A DNA stretch of 59,268 nucleotides from Halalkalibacter wakoensis JCM 9140 (GCF_000513095.1 NZ_BAUT01000019.1:1-59268), one strand, 5' to 3'. Counted from the stretch's first letter, positions 26,138 to 35,819 are shown. Numbers and translations: made by a program. Notes: generated from the sequence alone by a model not told the origin.

Positions 26138-26767
26138 ATGGCTGGCAACCGGGAATTTTTTAATCGTAAGCTTCATTCATTACTAGGCGTCATTCCAGTT
26201 GGATTATTTCTAGTTCAACACTTTGTAATTAACCATTTTGCAACACGAGGAGCGAGTGCTTTTAACCAAGCGGCTCATTTTATGGAGAATTTACCTTTCC
26301 GTTACCTTCTTGAAATCTTTTTAATTTTTATTCCATTGCTTTATCATGCAATTTATGGTCTATACATTGCATTTCAAGCAAAAAACAATACGGCTAGATA
26401 CGGTTTCTTCCGTAACTGGATGTTCCGTATTCAACGTTGGACTGGAGTATTTTTAGTGATCTGGATTACTTGGCATGTATGGGAAACAAGGGTAGCTGCT
26501 GCATTTGGTGCAGAAGTAAACTTTGATATGATGGCTAACATTTTCAGTAATCCATTTATGATTGTCTTTTATATTGTCGGGGTTATTGCAGCAACTTTCC
26601 ACTTCGCTAATGGTCTATGGTCATTCGCAGTATCTTGGGGGATTACGGTAACACCTCGTTCTCAAAAAATAGCAACGTACGTAACAATGGCGATTTTCTT
26701 CGCATTAACGTTTGTTGGAATTAGAGCAATTCTAGCATTCATTAATCCAGACTTAGCAAACATTTAA
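26138..26767 (+). CDS. sdhC: Succinate dehydrogenase cytochrome b558 subunit
   Basis: This membrane anchor carries two b hemes and reduces menaquinone. ATG 26138 is preferred because it starts MAGNREFFNRKLHSLLGVIP and because His28, His70, His113 and His155 then fall exactly at the heme-ligand positions known from B. subtilis SdhC. It has 209 residues with five membrane helices. The G-rich segment 26124-26130 acts as the ribosome site. It is the first gene of sdhCAB. Confidence 0.95.
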   Translation: MAGNREFFNRKLHSLLGVIPVGLFLVQHFVINHFATRGASAFNQAAHFMENLPFRYLLEIFLIFIPLLYHAIYGLYIAFQAKNNTARYGFFRNWMFRIQRWTGVFLVIWITWHVWETRVAAAFGAEVNFDMMANIFSNPFMIVFYIVGVIAATFHFANGLWSFAVSWGITVTPRSQKIATYVTMAIFFALTFVGIRAILAFINPDLANI

Positions 26768-26780
26768 GGAGTGGGTCAAT

Positions 26781-28550
26781 ATGAGTAAAGGTAGAGTTAT
26801 TGTTGTCGGTGGCGGACTGGCTGGTCTGATGGCAACGATTAAAGCAGCAGAAAAAGGGGTTCCTGTTGATCTGTTCTCTTTAGTTCCAGTGAAACGTTCA
26901 CACTCAGTTTGTGCGCAAGGTGGAATTAATGGAGCGGTTAATACGAAAGGGGAAGGAGACTCTCCTTGGGAGCATTTTGATGATACGGTTTATGGAGGAG
27001 ACTTTTTAGCGAATCAACCTCCAGTAAAAGCGATGACAGAAGCAGCGCCTGGCATCATCCACTTAATGGATCGTATGGGTGTTATGTTTAACCGTACTCC
27101 AGAAGGATTACTAGATTTCCGTCGCTTTGGAGGAACGCAACATCACCGTACAGCATTTGCTGGTGCAACAACTGGTCAGCAGTTATTATATGCCCTTGAT
27201 GAGCAAGTTCGTCGTCATGAAGTAAGTGGACTTGTTACAAAGTACGAAGGCTGGGAATTTCTATCAGCTATCGTAGATGATGAAGGAACCTGTCGTGGGA
27301 TTACGGCTCAAGACTTAAAGTCGTCTGAGATCCGTAGTTTCCAAGGTGATGCTGTTATTATGGCTACAGGTGGTCCTGGAATTATTTTTGGTAAATCAAC
27401 AAACTCCGTTATTAACACAGGATATGCAGCGGCAAAACTTTATCAGCAAGGCGTTTATTATGCAAATGGGGAGTTTATTCAGATTCACCCAACAGCAATT
27501 CCTGGTGATGACAAACTGAGATTAATGAGTGAATCAGCTCGTGGAGAAGGTGGACGAGTTTGGACGTATAAAGATGGTAAACCTTGGTACTTCCTTGAAG
27601 AGAAATATCCAGCATACGGTAACCTTGTTCCTCGTGATATTGCAACACGTGAAATCTTTGACGTCTGTGTTGAGCAAAAACTAGGAATCAATGGCGAGAA
27701 CATGGTATACCTGGATCTTTCACATAAAGATCCAAAGGAGCTTGATATCAAACTTGGTGGAATCATCGAAATCTATGAAAAATTCATGGGTGATGATCCT
27801 CGTAAAGTACCTATGAAGATTTTCCCTGCCGTACATTATTCAATGGGTGGTATGTGGATTGATTACGATCAGATGACAAACATCCCTGGATTATTTGCAG
27901 CAGGTGAGTGTGATTACTCACAGCATGGTGGTAACCGTTTAGGTGCAAACTCGCTTCTTTCTGCGATTTATGGAGGAATGGTAGCTGGACCTAAGGCTGT
28001 TGAATATATGAATGGATTAGACAAATCAGCTGATTCTATGCCTTCATCTTTATTTGAAAATGAAGTGAAGAAAGAACAGCAAGCATTTGACGACATTATG
28101 AAAATGGATGGAAAAGAAAATGCCTACATTCTTCATAAAGAGCTTGGTGAATGGATGACGGATAACGTAACAGTTGTTCGTTACAATGACAAACTTCTTA
28201 AAACAGATGAAAAAATTCAAGAACTGATGGAGCGTTACAAGAATATTAACATCAACGATACAGCGAAATGGAGCAACCAAGGGGCATCTTTCACTCGTCA
28301 ATTAGATGGGATGCTAAGCCTGGCTCGTGTTATTACACTGGGAGCTTATAACCGTAATGAAAGTCGTGGAGCTCATTATAAGCCAGATTTCCCTGAACGT
28401 AATGATGAAGAGTTCTTGAAAACAACAAAAGCGAAATTTAACCCTGCTACAAATGGTCCTGACTTTTCATGGGAAGAAGTTGACACGTCGCTTATCAAGC
28501 CTCGTAAACGTGACTACTCACAAAAAAAGCAAGGAGCTGCTAAATCATGA
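26781..28550 (+). CDS. sdhA: Succinate dehydrogenase flavoprotein subunit
   Basis: The 589-residue subunit oxidises succinate to fumarate at a covalently bound FAD. The dinucleotide motif VVGGGLAGLMA is at the N-terminus. The His of RSHSVCAQGGINGA is the flavin attachment site. RGEGGRVW and HGGNRLGANSLL belong to the active and FAD sites. It follows sdhC by 13 bases with AAGGAG upstream, and its stop overlaps the sdhB start (ATGA). Membrane-bound through SdhC on the cytoplasmic side. Confidence 0.97.
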   Translation: MSKGRVIVVGGGLAGLMATIKAAEKGVPVDLFSLVPVKRSHSVCAQGGINGAVNTKGEGDSPWEHFDDTVYGGDFLANQPPVKAMTEAAPGIIHLMDRMGVMFNRTPEGLLDFRRFGGTQHHRTAFAGATTGQQLLYALDEQVRRHEVSGLVTKYEGWEFLSAIVDDEGTCRGITAQDLKSSEIRSFQGDAVIMATGGPGIIFGKSTNSVINTGYAAAKLYQQGVYYANGEFIQIHPTAIPGDDKLRLMSESARGEGGRVWTYKDGKPWYFLEEKYPAYGNLVPRDIATREIFDVCVEQKLGINGENMVYLDLSHKDPKELDIKLGGIIEIYEKFMGDDPRKVPMKIFPAVHYSMGGMWIDYDQMTNIPGLFAAGECDYSQHGGNRLGANSLLSAIYGGMVAGPKAVEYMNGLDKSADSMPSSLFENEVKKEQQAFDDIMKMDGKENAYILHKELGEWMTDNVTVVRYNDKLLKTDEKIQELMERYKNININDTAKWSNQGASFTRQLDGMLSLARVITLGAYNRNESRGAHYKPDFPERNDEEFLKTTKAKFNPATNGPDFSWEEVDTSLIKPRKRDYSQKKQGAAKS

Positions 28551-29296
28551 GTGATAAAACAATTAAATTTAAAGTAACACGTCAAGATGATCCAAACAGT
28601 GCTCCTTATGTAGAGGAGTTTGAAGTACCATATCGTCAAAATATGAACGTGATCTCGGCTCTAATGGAATTCCGCCGTAATCCAGTTACAACAAGCGGAA
28701 AAGAGACAACACCAATTGCATGGGATATGAACTGCTTAGAGGAAGTTTGCGGAGCATGTTCAATGGTTATTAACGGTAAGCCTCGTCAATCGTGTACGGC
28801 GTTAGTTGACCAACTAGAGCAGCCAATTCGTCTTGAGCCAATGAAAACTTTCCCGGTTGTACGTGACTTAATTGTTGACCGTAGTCGTATGTTTGATTCA
28901 TTGAAAAAAGTAAAAGCATGGATTCCGATTGATGGAACGTATGATCTTGGACCAGGTCCAAGAATGGCTGAAACAAAGAGACAATGGGCATATGAACTAT
29001 CAAAATGTATGACATGTGGTGTTTGTTTAGAGTCTTGTCCAAATGTAAACAGCAAGTCTGACTTTATTGGACCTGCTCCGTTATCTCAAGTTCGCTTGTT
29101 CAATGCTCACCCAACTGGTGAGATGAATAAGGAAGAACGTTTAGAAACGATTATGGGCGAAGGCGGACTCGCAAACTGTGGTAACTCACAAAACTGTGTG
29201 CAATCATGTCCAAAAGGTATTCCATTAACAACATCAATTGCCGCATTAAACCGTTCAACAACATTACAATCATTTAAAAACTTCTTCGGTGCGTAA
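28547..29296 (+). CDS. sdhB: Succinate dehydrogenase iron-sulfur subunit
   Basis: This 249-residue subunit passes electrons from FAD to heme. The [2Fe-2S] ligands lie in MNCLEEVCGACSMVINGKPR and the following Cys. The [4Fe-4S] and [3Fe-4S] ligands lie in CMTCGVCLESCPNV and CGNSQNCVQSCPKG. It overlaps sdhA by 4 bases. It is the last gene of the operon and is followed by a terminator at 29304-29345. Confidence 0.97.
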   Translation: MSDKTIKFKVTRQDDPNSAPYVEEFEVPYRQNMNVISALMEFRRNPVTTSGKETTPIAWDMNCLEEVCGACSMVINGKPRQSCTALVDQLEQPIRLEPMKTFPVVRDLIVDRSRMFDSLKKVKAWIPIDGTYDLGPGPRMAETKRQWAYELSKCMTCGVCLESCPNVNSKSDFIGPAPLSQVRLFNAHPTGEMNKEERLETIMGEGGLANCGNSQNCVQSCPKGIPLTTSIAALNRSTTLQSFKNFFGA

Positions 29297-29303
29297 GTAA
29301 TGT

Positions 29304-29345
29304 AAGGTCTAGCTTCTTCAAAAAAGAGGCTAGGCCTTTTTTAAA
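29304..29345 (+). terminator. Terminator after sdhB
   Basis: AAGGTCTAGCTTC pairs with GAGGCTAGGCCTT (minor mismatches), followed by TTTTTT. Confidence 0.85.
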
Positions 29346-29375
29346 AGGTCACTACTTTGTTGTTGTTGTTTTATG

Positions 29376-29526
29376 GTTAGGTGTTCTTCTCATGTTCGTT
29401 CCATTGCGCTGCAGCCACTCGCTTTCCGCGGGGAGGTGTCGAGCCTCCTCGGCTTCACCTGTGGGGTCTCGACCCTACCTCTATTTCCCGCAGGAGTCGA
29501 GTGGCTTCCGCTCCATTTCACTAGGA
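29376..29526 (-). repeat. Palindromic repeat type C, copy 3 (intact, empty target)
   Basis: Read on the minus strand it runs from GGAGCGGAAGCCACTCGACT through GAGGTAGGG, GAGACCCC and GCCGAGGAGGC to GCGGAAAGCGAGTGGC and the tail GCAGCGCAATGGAACGAAC. The arms GCCACTCG/CGAGTGGC are at 29414-29421 and 29498-29505. Here AAATAGAGG occurs once and the sequence continues without a break, which makes it the unoccupied form of the two interrupted copies. Confidence 0.8.
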
Positions 29527-29586
29527 GAAATACCTTTTAGTCACAGCAACAACTTTTCAAAAAATCAAAAAAAGGGTGTGAGAAGA

Positions 29587-30051
29587 ATGAGAACGCCAGA
29601 TTATATTGAAAATATGTTCGAGTGGGGAAAGTCTTTTCAGTTCTTTATTCCGGTAAAAGTGCGATTCAGCGAAACAGATGCGTTTGGTCATGTAAACAAT
29701 ACAAATGCATTTGTGTACTTTGAAGATGTGCGCATTGAGTTCTACAAACAGATAGGTCTAATGAAAAGATGGGAAAGTGAAAAAAATGAAAGCATCATTG
29801 TCGTTGCGAACTTACAATGTGACTATTACAAACAAATTCAATTTGGAGAACGAATAAAGGTAGGAACGAAGGTGGAGCAGGTAGGAGGAGCCTCTCTTGA
29901 CATGCATTACATTGCGTTAAACGAGGATGGAGACATTTGCCTAACTGGACGAGGGACGATGGTGCAAATAAGCAAAATGACAGGACAAGCCATTCCATTT
30001 GATGAAGAAGCGAGACGATTATTAGAAAATCCTATTCAGCTGAGTGAATAA
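29587..30051 (+). CDS. Hotdog-fold acyl-CoA thioesterase YsmA
   Basis: This 154-residue 4HBT-family protein has the signature VRFSETDAFGHVNNTNAFVY with the catalytic Asp typical of 4-hydroxybenzoyl-CoA-like thioesterases. It probably hydrolyses an acyl-CoA; the substrate is unknown. ATG 29587 has AAAGGGTG upstream; longer frames reach back into the repeat and are not real. Position between sdhB and gerE matches B. subtilis ysmA. A terminator follows. Confidence 0.85.
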   Translation: MRTPDYIENMFEWGKSFQFFIPVKVRFSETDAFGHVNNTNAFVYFEDVRIEFYKQIGLMKRWESEKNESIIVVANLQCDYYKQIQFGERIKVGTKVEQVGGASLDMHYIALNEDGDICLTGRGTMVQISKMTGQAIPFDEEARRLLENPIQLSE

Positions 30052-30054
30052 AAG

Positions 30055-30098
30055 AAGATCCGCAATGCTCGCTGTTGGAGTATTGCGGATCTTGTAAA
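30055..30098 (+). terminator. Terminator after ysmA
   Basis: AAGATCCGCAAT pairs with ATTGCGGATCTT with an inner CTC/GAG stem; the T-tail is short. Confidence 0.75.
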
Positions 30099-30162
30099 AT
30101 ATGAGACGACTAAAACGTTAGCGACCAACGAAATGGTAGAAGAGCTGTAAATTTTAGCCTAC

Positions 30163-30387
30163 CTATATTTCAAGTTCACCCAATCTTACTAATTCGATTA
30201 CAGCTTGAGAGCGCCCCTTTACTCCCAACTTTTGCATCGTATTAGAGATATGGTTTCGTACTGTTTTTTCACTTATGAAAAGCTCTTGTGCGATATCTCT
30301 TGTAGTTTTATCTTGGACGAGTAATTCAAAAACTTCACGTTCCCTTTTTGTAAGCAAGGGTTTAGGTCCAAAATCTGCTCCTTTCAA
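30163..30387 (-). CDS. gerE: Late sporulation regulator GerE
   Basis: GerE is a LuxR-type DNA-binding protein acting in the mother cell at the end of sporulation, activating and repressing coat genes. I choose the TTG at 30387 because AAGGAG then lies 8 bases upstream and the protein is 74 residues, as in B. subtilis; the GTG at 30396 overlaps the ribosome site. The HTH is LTKREREVFELLVQDKTT to ISEKTVRNHISNTMQKLGV. It has a sigma-K promoter upstream (30466-30493). Confidence 0.95.
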   Translation of the reverse strand: MKGADFGPKPLLTKREREVFELLVQDKTTRDIAQELFISEKTVRNHISNTMQKLGVKGRSQAVIELVRLGELEI

Positions 30388-30465
30388 TGAGTTCACTCCT
30401 TCTTGCTCGGGCTGAGAGCGCTTTGTGGGGACTAATTCCCACTATTTGAAGGGTTTTAGTCTCGA

Positions 30466-30493
30466 TAGTATATGTGTGCAAGGCGTACTACGT
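30466..30493 (-). promoter_or_regulatory. Sigma-K promoter of gerE
   Basis: On the minus strand AC (30492-30493) is followed after 17 bases by CATATACTA (30466-30474), an exact match to the sigma-K pattern AC-N17-CATAnnnTA. It fits gerE, a known sigma-K regulon gene. Confidence 0.75.
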
Positions 30494-30587
30494 GTTTTAT
30501 TTCAGGCAATCGTTCACTTTTTTATTTATATTTTTTGATTGGATTATGACGAAATTTCGACAAGGTTCTACTTCGACAACTAATCTA

Positions 30588-30617
30588 TTGAAAAGCGTTA
30601 AAAGCCTATGCTATACT
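30588..30617 (+). promoter_or_regulatory. Candidate ptsHI promoter
   Basis: TTGAAA (30588-30593) and TATACT (30612-30617) are 18 bases apart, upstream of the antiterminator site. A second TATAAT at 30861-30866, downstream of the terminator, could give basal expression. Confidence 0.5.
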
Positions 30618-30685
30618 GTTAATGGCTTTAATAAGCACACATCTTACAATACTATATTGTATAACTTCCAAATTGTGCATTTAAT

Positions 30686-30808
30686 ACGTGTTACTGATTC
30701 GATCAGGCATAAGTATTTGAAGTGTATATGGGATTTCTTTGGGGTACTCTAATAAAGAGCACTTACTTATTGTGATCTACATATTCCTTTCTTTACTTAT
30801 GCCTTTTT
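30686..30808 (+). ncRNA. GlcT-type RNA antiterminator (RAT) and overlapping terminator
   Basis: The RAT-like hairpin GTGTTACTGATTCGATCAGG starts at 30688 and resembles the B. subtilis ptsG leader target of GlcT. Its 3' edge GGCATAAGTA (30706-30715) is also the 5' arm of a terminator whose 3' arm TACTTATGCC is at 30794-30803, followed by TTTTT. The two structures exclude each other, the hallmark of BglG/GlcT-family switches. The roughly 80 bases between the terminator arms hold a small hairpin. The gene controlled is ptsH, not ptsG. Confidence 0.75.
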
Positions 30809-30930
30809 AAATATCCTTCACAAAATGTTGTTTAAATGTGCAAATGTAGAAGACAATAAGTATAATGACAAAAGAAAAAGGTCTCTTTTTCTTATTAAAA
30901 ATTCTTATGAAAAGAAAGAGGTAGATGATT

Positions 30931-31194
30931 ATGGCAGAAAAAACATTTTTAATTACAGCAGATACGGGAATTCATGCACGTCCAGCAACTCAACTAGTAA
31001 ACAAAGCAGGTCAATTCTCTTCAGATATTACACTTGAGTACAAAGGTAAATCTGTTAACTTAAAATCAATTATGGGTGTTATGTCTTTAGGCGTTGGCAA
31101 AGGTGCAGAAGTTACTGTAAAAGCTGAAGGATCTGATGCTGATGAGGCACTTCAAGCTATTGAAGGTGTAATTAAGGAAGGATTAGGAGAATAA
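30931..31194 (+). CDS. ptsH: Phosphocarrier protein HPr
   Basis: HPr carries phosphate from enzyme I to sugar permeases of the PTS; phosphorylated at Ser46 it is the CcpA corepressor. ATG 30931 gives 87 residues with His15 in GIHARPATQ and Ser46 in [11 protein letters not shown], both at the standard positions. AGAGGT lies upstream. Its stop overlaps the ptsI start (TAATG). Confidence 0.97.
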   Translation: MAEKTFLITADTGIHARPATQLVNKAGQFSSDITLEYKGKSVNLKSIMGVMSLGVGKGAEVTVKAEGSDADEALQAIEGVIKEGLGE

Positions 31195-32908
31195 TGCAAA
31201 AATTGACGGGTATCGCAGCTTCTTCTGGTGTCGCGATTGCGAAAGCGTTCGTACATGAAGAGCCTGATATGACGATCGAATTAAGAGAGATTCAAGATCC
31301 AACTAGTGAAGTTCAACGTTTAGACGACGCGCTTGCGAAGTCTAAAGAAGAACTATCTGTTATTAAAGACAAAACGGAAAAAGAGCTTGGGCCTGATAAA
31401 GCTGAAATTTTTGCTGCACACCTATTAGTTCTTAGTGACCCTGAGCTTGTTGATGCAGTAAAAACGAAGATTACAGATGACAAGCAAAACGCTGAGTATG
31501 CAATGAATGAAGTATCTTCTATGTTTATTACGATGTTCGAAAACATGGATAATGAATACATGAAGGAACGTGCAGCGGATATTCGTGACGTTTCAAAACG
31601 TGTACTTGGACATTTACTGGGCCTGGAAGTTCAATCATTAGCAACCATCTCAGAAGAAACGGTTATTATTGCCGAAGATTTAACACCTTCTGATACAGCT
31701 CAATTAAATCCTGTTTTCATTAAGGGTTTTGCTACAGATATCGGTGGACGTACTTCACACTCAGCAATCATGTCTAGATCGCTAGAAATTCCAGCTGTTG
31801 TTGGGACGAAAGAAGTGACTAAACAAATTCAAACCGGTATGACAGTAATTGTTGACGGGTTAGATGGAGCAGTCATTATTGAGCCTTCTCAGGAAGAAAT
31901 TGCAGCATATACGAAGAAACGTGATGATTTTGCGAAACAAAAAGCTGAGTGGGCGAAGCTAGTCAATGAGCAAACAACAACAAAAGACGGTCAGCACGTT
32001 GAACTTGCAGCGAACATAGGAACACCAAAAGATTTAGAAGGTGTTATTAACAATGGAGCTGAAGGAATTGGACTGTACCGTACAGAATTTCTTTATATGG
32101 GAAGAACAGAACTTCCATCTGAGGAAGAGCAGTTTCAAGCATATAAGGAAGTAGTGGAACGTATGGAAGGGAAACCAGTTGTCATCCGCACGTTAGACAT
32201 TGGTGGAGACAAAGAGCTTCCGTACTTAAATCTTCCAAAAGAGATGAACCATTTTTAGGGTTCCGTGCCATTCGTCTCTGCTTAGAAGAAAAGGAAATTT
32301 TCCGTACGCAATTGCGTGCTCTTTTAAGAGCGAGTGCATTTGGTAACTTGAAAGTTATGTTCCCGATGATTGCAACACTTGATGAATTCCGCCAAGCGAA
32401 AGCGATGCTACTTGAAGAAAAAGATCAATTAGTAGCAAACGGTGTATCCGTTTCAGATTCGATTGAAATTGGAATGATGGTTGAAATTCCGTCAACAGCC
32501 GTTGCAGCTGATTTATTTGCTAAAGAAGTTGATTTCTTTAGTATTGGAACAAATGATTTGATTCAATATACAATGGCTGCTGATCGCATGAATGAACAAG
32601 TTTCTTATTTATATCAACCGTATCACCCTGCTATTTTACGTTTAGTAAAAATGGTCGTAGATGCTGCTCATAAAGAAGGCAAATGGGCTGGTATGTGTGG
32701 TGAAATGGCCGGTGATGAGGTGGCAATTCCACTTTTATTAGGTCTAGGTTTAGATGAATTTAGTATGAGTGCTACATCCATATTACCTGCTCGTAATCAG
32801 TTATTATCTCTTTCAAAAGAAGAATTATCTTCTTTTGCGAATGACATGATCTATTTAGATACGGCAGATGAAGTGGAAAAGCGTGTTCGTGAGACATACA
32901 TGAAATAA
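31194..32908 (+). CDS. ptsI: PTS enzyme I (frameshifted as sequenced)
   Basis: Enzyme I autophosphorylates from PEP and phosphorylates HPr. The N-terminal HPr-binding domain, the active His in [21 protein letters not shown] and the C-terminal PEP-binding barrel ([37 protein letters not shown]) are present. The frame breaks near 32250: aaccattttta should read aacccattttta, a CCC read as CC. Corrected, the protein has about 571 residues, the standard length, and reads [18 protein letters not shown] across the joint. Probably a sequence error. Confidence 0.95.
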
Positions 32909-32910
32909 TA

Positions 32911-32948
32911 AAGGGGGGGTTGACTTTATGGTCAACCTCTTTTTACTG
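32911..32948 (+). terminator. Terminator after ptsI
   Basis: GGTTGAC pairs with GTCAACC around a 6-base loop, followed by TCTTTTT. Confidence 0.85.
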
Positions 32949-33050
32949 TAGAACTACTTCGAAGATTAGCGATAATTGTCATATAAATGCCTTGCTTTTC
33001 CTAATAAAACAAGCGACAATTAGTTTAGTTATTATTGGAGGTGCGTAAAG

Positions 33051-33494
33051 GTGGAACATCGCCAAATTGAAGAAATTGAACGTTCATTACGAAGAGTATC
33101 AGAAATGGTTAAACAAAAGGGGCGAGAAATCCTAACGCAATTTCCCATTACCCCACCGCAGTTTGTAGCATTACAATGGTTAAACGAATATGGTGATATG
33201 ACAATAGGTGAGCTGTCTACAAAAATGTATTTAGCATGTAGCACAACGACCGATTTAGTAGATAGAATGGAAAAAAATGAGTTAGTAGAACGAGTAAAAG
33301 ATAAGAATGATCGGCGTGTAGTCCGAATTCATTTATTAGATAAAGGCCGTACGATTATTGAAGAAGTGATAAAAAAACGTCAAGATTACTTAGAAGGAAT
33401 CCTTTCTGATTTTTCAAAAGAAGAGGTAGATTTCCTTGAAAAGAGTTTGCATGTTCTTCATGAAGAAATGAAAACAACTAGAGCGAACTCATAA
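33051..33494 (+). CDS. MarR-family transcriptional regulator (YsmB)
   Basis: This 147-residue winged-helix regulator has the MarR wing motif DKNDRRVVRIHLLDKGR and a recognition helix in LACSTTTDLVDRMEKNELV. GTG 33051 follows TGGAGGTG. The place before racE matches B. subtilis ysmB. An inverted repeat TAATTGTC (32973-32980) / GACAATTA (33015-33022) upstream could be its operator, though this is only a guess. Target genes and ligand are unknown. Confidence 0.87.
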   Translation: MEHRQIEEIERSLRRVSEMVKQKGREILTQFPITPPQFVALQWLNEYGDMTIGELSTKMYLACSTTTDLVDRMEKNELVERVKDKNDRRVVRIHLLDKGRTIIEEVIKKRQDYLEGILSDFSKEEVDFLEKSLHVLHEEMKTTRANS

Positions 33495-33523
33495 TTACGA
33501 TTAGATAGAATGAGGGGAATTGT

Positions 33524-34318
33524 TTGGATAGGCGAATTGGAGTAATTGATTCGGGATTAGGGGGTCTCACCGTAGCAAAAGAAATTATGAGGCAACTTCC
33601 GAAAGAAGAAATAGTCTATATAGGTGATTCGGCAAGATGTCCATATGGACCGAGATCAGAACAGGAAGTTCGTAAATTCACATGGGAAATGATCGATCAT
33701 CTGTTAAAAGAAAAGATTAAAATGTTAGTCATTGCTTGCAACACCGCGACAGCTGTAGTGCTTGAAGAAGTGAAAAGAGAGCTGTCTATTCCTGTAATTG
33801 GGGTGGTACATCCAGGTGCTATTAGTGCCCTAAAAGTTACGAAAAGAGATCATGTGGCTATTATAGGAACGACAGGTACGATCCGAAGTCAGGCATACGA
33901 AAAAGCGTTAAAGGCAATCAATAGTGAAGTAAAGGTCGAAAGCCTTGCTTGCCCACCCTTCGTGCCTTTAGTAGAAAGAGGAATATTCGACGGGGTAGAA
34001 GCTGAGCAAATCGTTAATGAGGCTCTCAAGCCTTTAGATCATCTTGCATATGATACGCTTATTTTAGGCTGCACTCACTATCCGTTATTAAAAGAAGTGA
34101 TTGGAAAGCGAGTAGGTGAACATATTAACCTCATTTCATCGGGCGATGAAACTGCGCGTGAGGTTAGTAGTCTTTTATATCATAAGAATTTGTTATTTAC
34201 TCAAGAAAGGCAGCCGTCTCATCGATTCTACACAACTGGAGATGAAGTGCGCTTCAAACTATTAGCAGATCAGTGGTTAGAAATGAATGTTGATTGTGTG
34301 AAAACGAATTTACAATAA
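33524..34318 (+). CDS. racE: Glutamate racemase
   Basis: The enzyme converts L- to D-glutamate for peptidoglycan. It has 264 residues, with a TTG start at 33524 after AGGGG. The two catalytic cysteines are in [14 protein letters not shown] and [21 protein letters not shown] is the N-terminal family pattern. Follows the MarR gene by 29 bases, as in B. subtilis, where it is called racE or murI. Terminated at 34391. Confidence 0.95.
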   Translation: MDRRIGVIDSGLGGLTVAKEIMRQLPKEEIVYIGDSARCPYGPRSEQEVRKFTWEMIDHLLKEKIKMLVIACNTATAVVLEEVKRELSIPVIGVVHPGAISALKVTKRDHVAIIGTTGTIRSQAYEKALKAINSEVKVESLACPPFVPLVERGIFDGVEAEQIVNEALKPLDHLAYDTLILGCTHYPLLKEVIGKRVGEHINLISSGDETAREVSSLLYHKNLLFTQERQPSHRFYTTGDEVRFKLLADQWLEMNVDCVKTNLQ

Positions 34319-34390
34319 TAGATGAATAAAAGTAGGTAAGCAATGTTCCATTCTCAAGGTTTTAAGAGAGCGTTAGGGACTTTGCTATTT

Positions 34391-34438
34391 GAGTGTGCCA
34401 AAAGGTCAACTAAGTTGATTTTTGGCACACTTTTTTAT
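34391..34438 (+). terminator. Terminator after racE
   Basis: AGTGTGCCAAAA pairs with TTTTGGCACACT, with an inner TCAAC/GTTGA stem, followed by TTTTTT. Confidence 0.92.
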
Positions 34439-34602
34439 TGGCTGTTCTCGTAAGTTTACTAATAGTGAAATGAAATGGAAGCGACTCAGTGTGTTCTATT
34501 GCATAAAAGAAGAAAAAAATAGGACAAATTTTAATAAAGATGGTCTATTCTTTTTTGGGGGCTCGTATACATCTAGTACAAACTATCTTAGGAGGGAAAA
34601 CA

Positions 34603-35688
34603 ATGCGCAAAGTATTACGAAAAGGGGTTCCCATTCTTGCATTCACAATGTTAACAATGGCAGCTTGTTCCTCTGGAGCGAACGAAGCTGGAAATGAGAT
34701 GGATACACCACCAACGAATTACTTAGAAGAGGATGAATCATTAGGTCTAGAAGAGGACACAGATGACGTACCTGATGAAGCAGAAGGTGATGAGGAAAAT
34801 TCAGGTGATGATGCGACAAGTGATTCTGTGCAACGTGAATTATATTTAATCGACTCAAATGGATTAGTCGTCCCACAAACATTTGAGTTACCTAAAACAG
34901 AAAGTGTGCTTAAACAGTCATTAGAATACTTAGTAGATGGTGGTCCTGTTACGGAATTACTCCCTAATGGATTCCAAGCAGTTTTGCCGGCTGGCACAGA
35001 GGTAACGGTAAACTTGAAAAGTGATGGGATGGCTGTAGCAGACTTTTCAAATGAATTTAAAGATTATAATCCAAGCCAAGAAAAGCAAGTTTTAGAAGCT
35101 GTTACGTGGACGTTAACTCAATTTGAAAATGTTGATAGTGTTCAAATCAATGTGAATGGATATAAGCAAGATACAATGCCTGTTGATGGAACACCAATTG
35201 GAGAAGGAGTTAGCCGTGCTAACGGAATTAACTTAGAAACAGGTTCTGTGACAGATGTTGTAAATAGCAAGGCGGTTACTCTTTACTTTCTAGCTCAACA
35301 CGGTGAAAATACGTACTATGTTCCGGTAACACGCCGAGTGGCAACGGGTACAGAATCTCTTACTGCAGCTGTTGAAGAGTTGTTAAAGGGACCATCGAAC
35401 GAGTCGCAGCTTATTACAGATTTCCGTCATGAAGTTGCATTGATTGACGAGCCACTTTATGAGAATGGCACGGTCACTTTAAACTTTAATGAGTCATTGC
35501 TTTCACAAAATCAAGGTTCTGCTGTATCGAGCGAAGTGTTAAACATGTTGGCACTGACTTTAACAGAACAAGAAGGAATTGAAAAAGTTGCTGTTCAAGT
35601 GAACGGGGAAGCAGATATATTATCAGAGTCAGGGAATGTGGTGGAGCCTGTTTCAAGACCAACACTTGTAAACACAGGTGCTTATTAA
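34603..35688 (+). CDS. gerM: Spore germination/sporulation lipoprotein GerM
   Basis: ATG 34603 follows AGGAGG (34590-34595). The first 23 residues are a lipoprotein signal ending in the lipobox LTMAAC. An acidic, low-complexity linker (about residues 35-75) is followed by two GERMN domains (about 85-205 and 220-345). GerM is a mother-cell protein needed for stage II to III engulfment and for germination in B. subtilis; sigma-E control is expected, but I see only a weak match near 34545-34572. 361 residues, close to the B. subtilis length. Confidence 0.93.
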   Translation: MRKVLRKGVPILAFTMLTMAACSSGANEAGNEMDTPPTNYLEEDESLGLEEDTDDVPDEAEGDEENSGDDATSDSVQRELYLIDSNGLVVPQTFELPKTESVLKQSLEYLVDGGPVTELLPNGFQAVLPAGTEVTVNLKSDGMAVADFSNEFKDYNPSQEKQVLEAVTWTLTQFENVDSVQINVNGYKQDTMPVDGTPIGEGVSRANGINLETGSVTDVVNSKAVTLYFLAQHGENTYYVPVTRRVATGTESLTAAVEELLKGPSNESQLITDFRHEVALIDEPLYENGTVTLNFNESLLSQNQGSAVSSEVLNMLALTLTEQEGIEKVAVQVNGEADILSESGNVVEPVSRPTLVNTGAY

Positions 35689-35735
35689 CAAGTTGATTGG
35701 ACTCTCGTAACAAAATTCTTTATAATGATGATAGT

Positions 35736-35770
35736 AAAAAGGAGGAGCGATTAGGCTTCCTCCTTTTTAT
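35736..35770 (+). terminator. Terminator after gerM
   Basis: AAAAAGGAGGA pairs with TCCTCCTTTTT around a roughly 12-base loop. Confidence 0.8.
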
Positions 35771-35819
35771 CCTTACATAAAATTTATATGGATAGAGCCA
35801 GTACATTTAGGAGGTTGTC

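Noticed and set aside
28770-29055. Two overlapping minus-strand frames inside sdhB
   Set aside because: They arise from the codon pattern of sdhB; no support.
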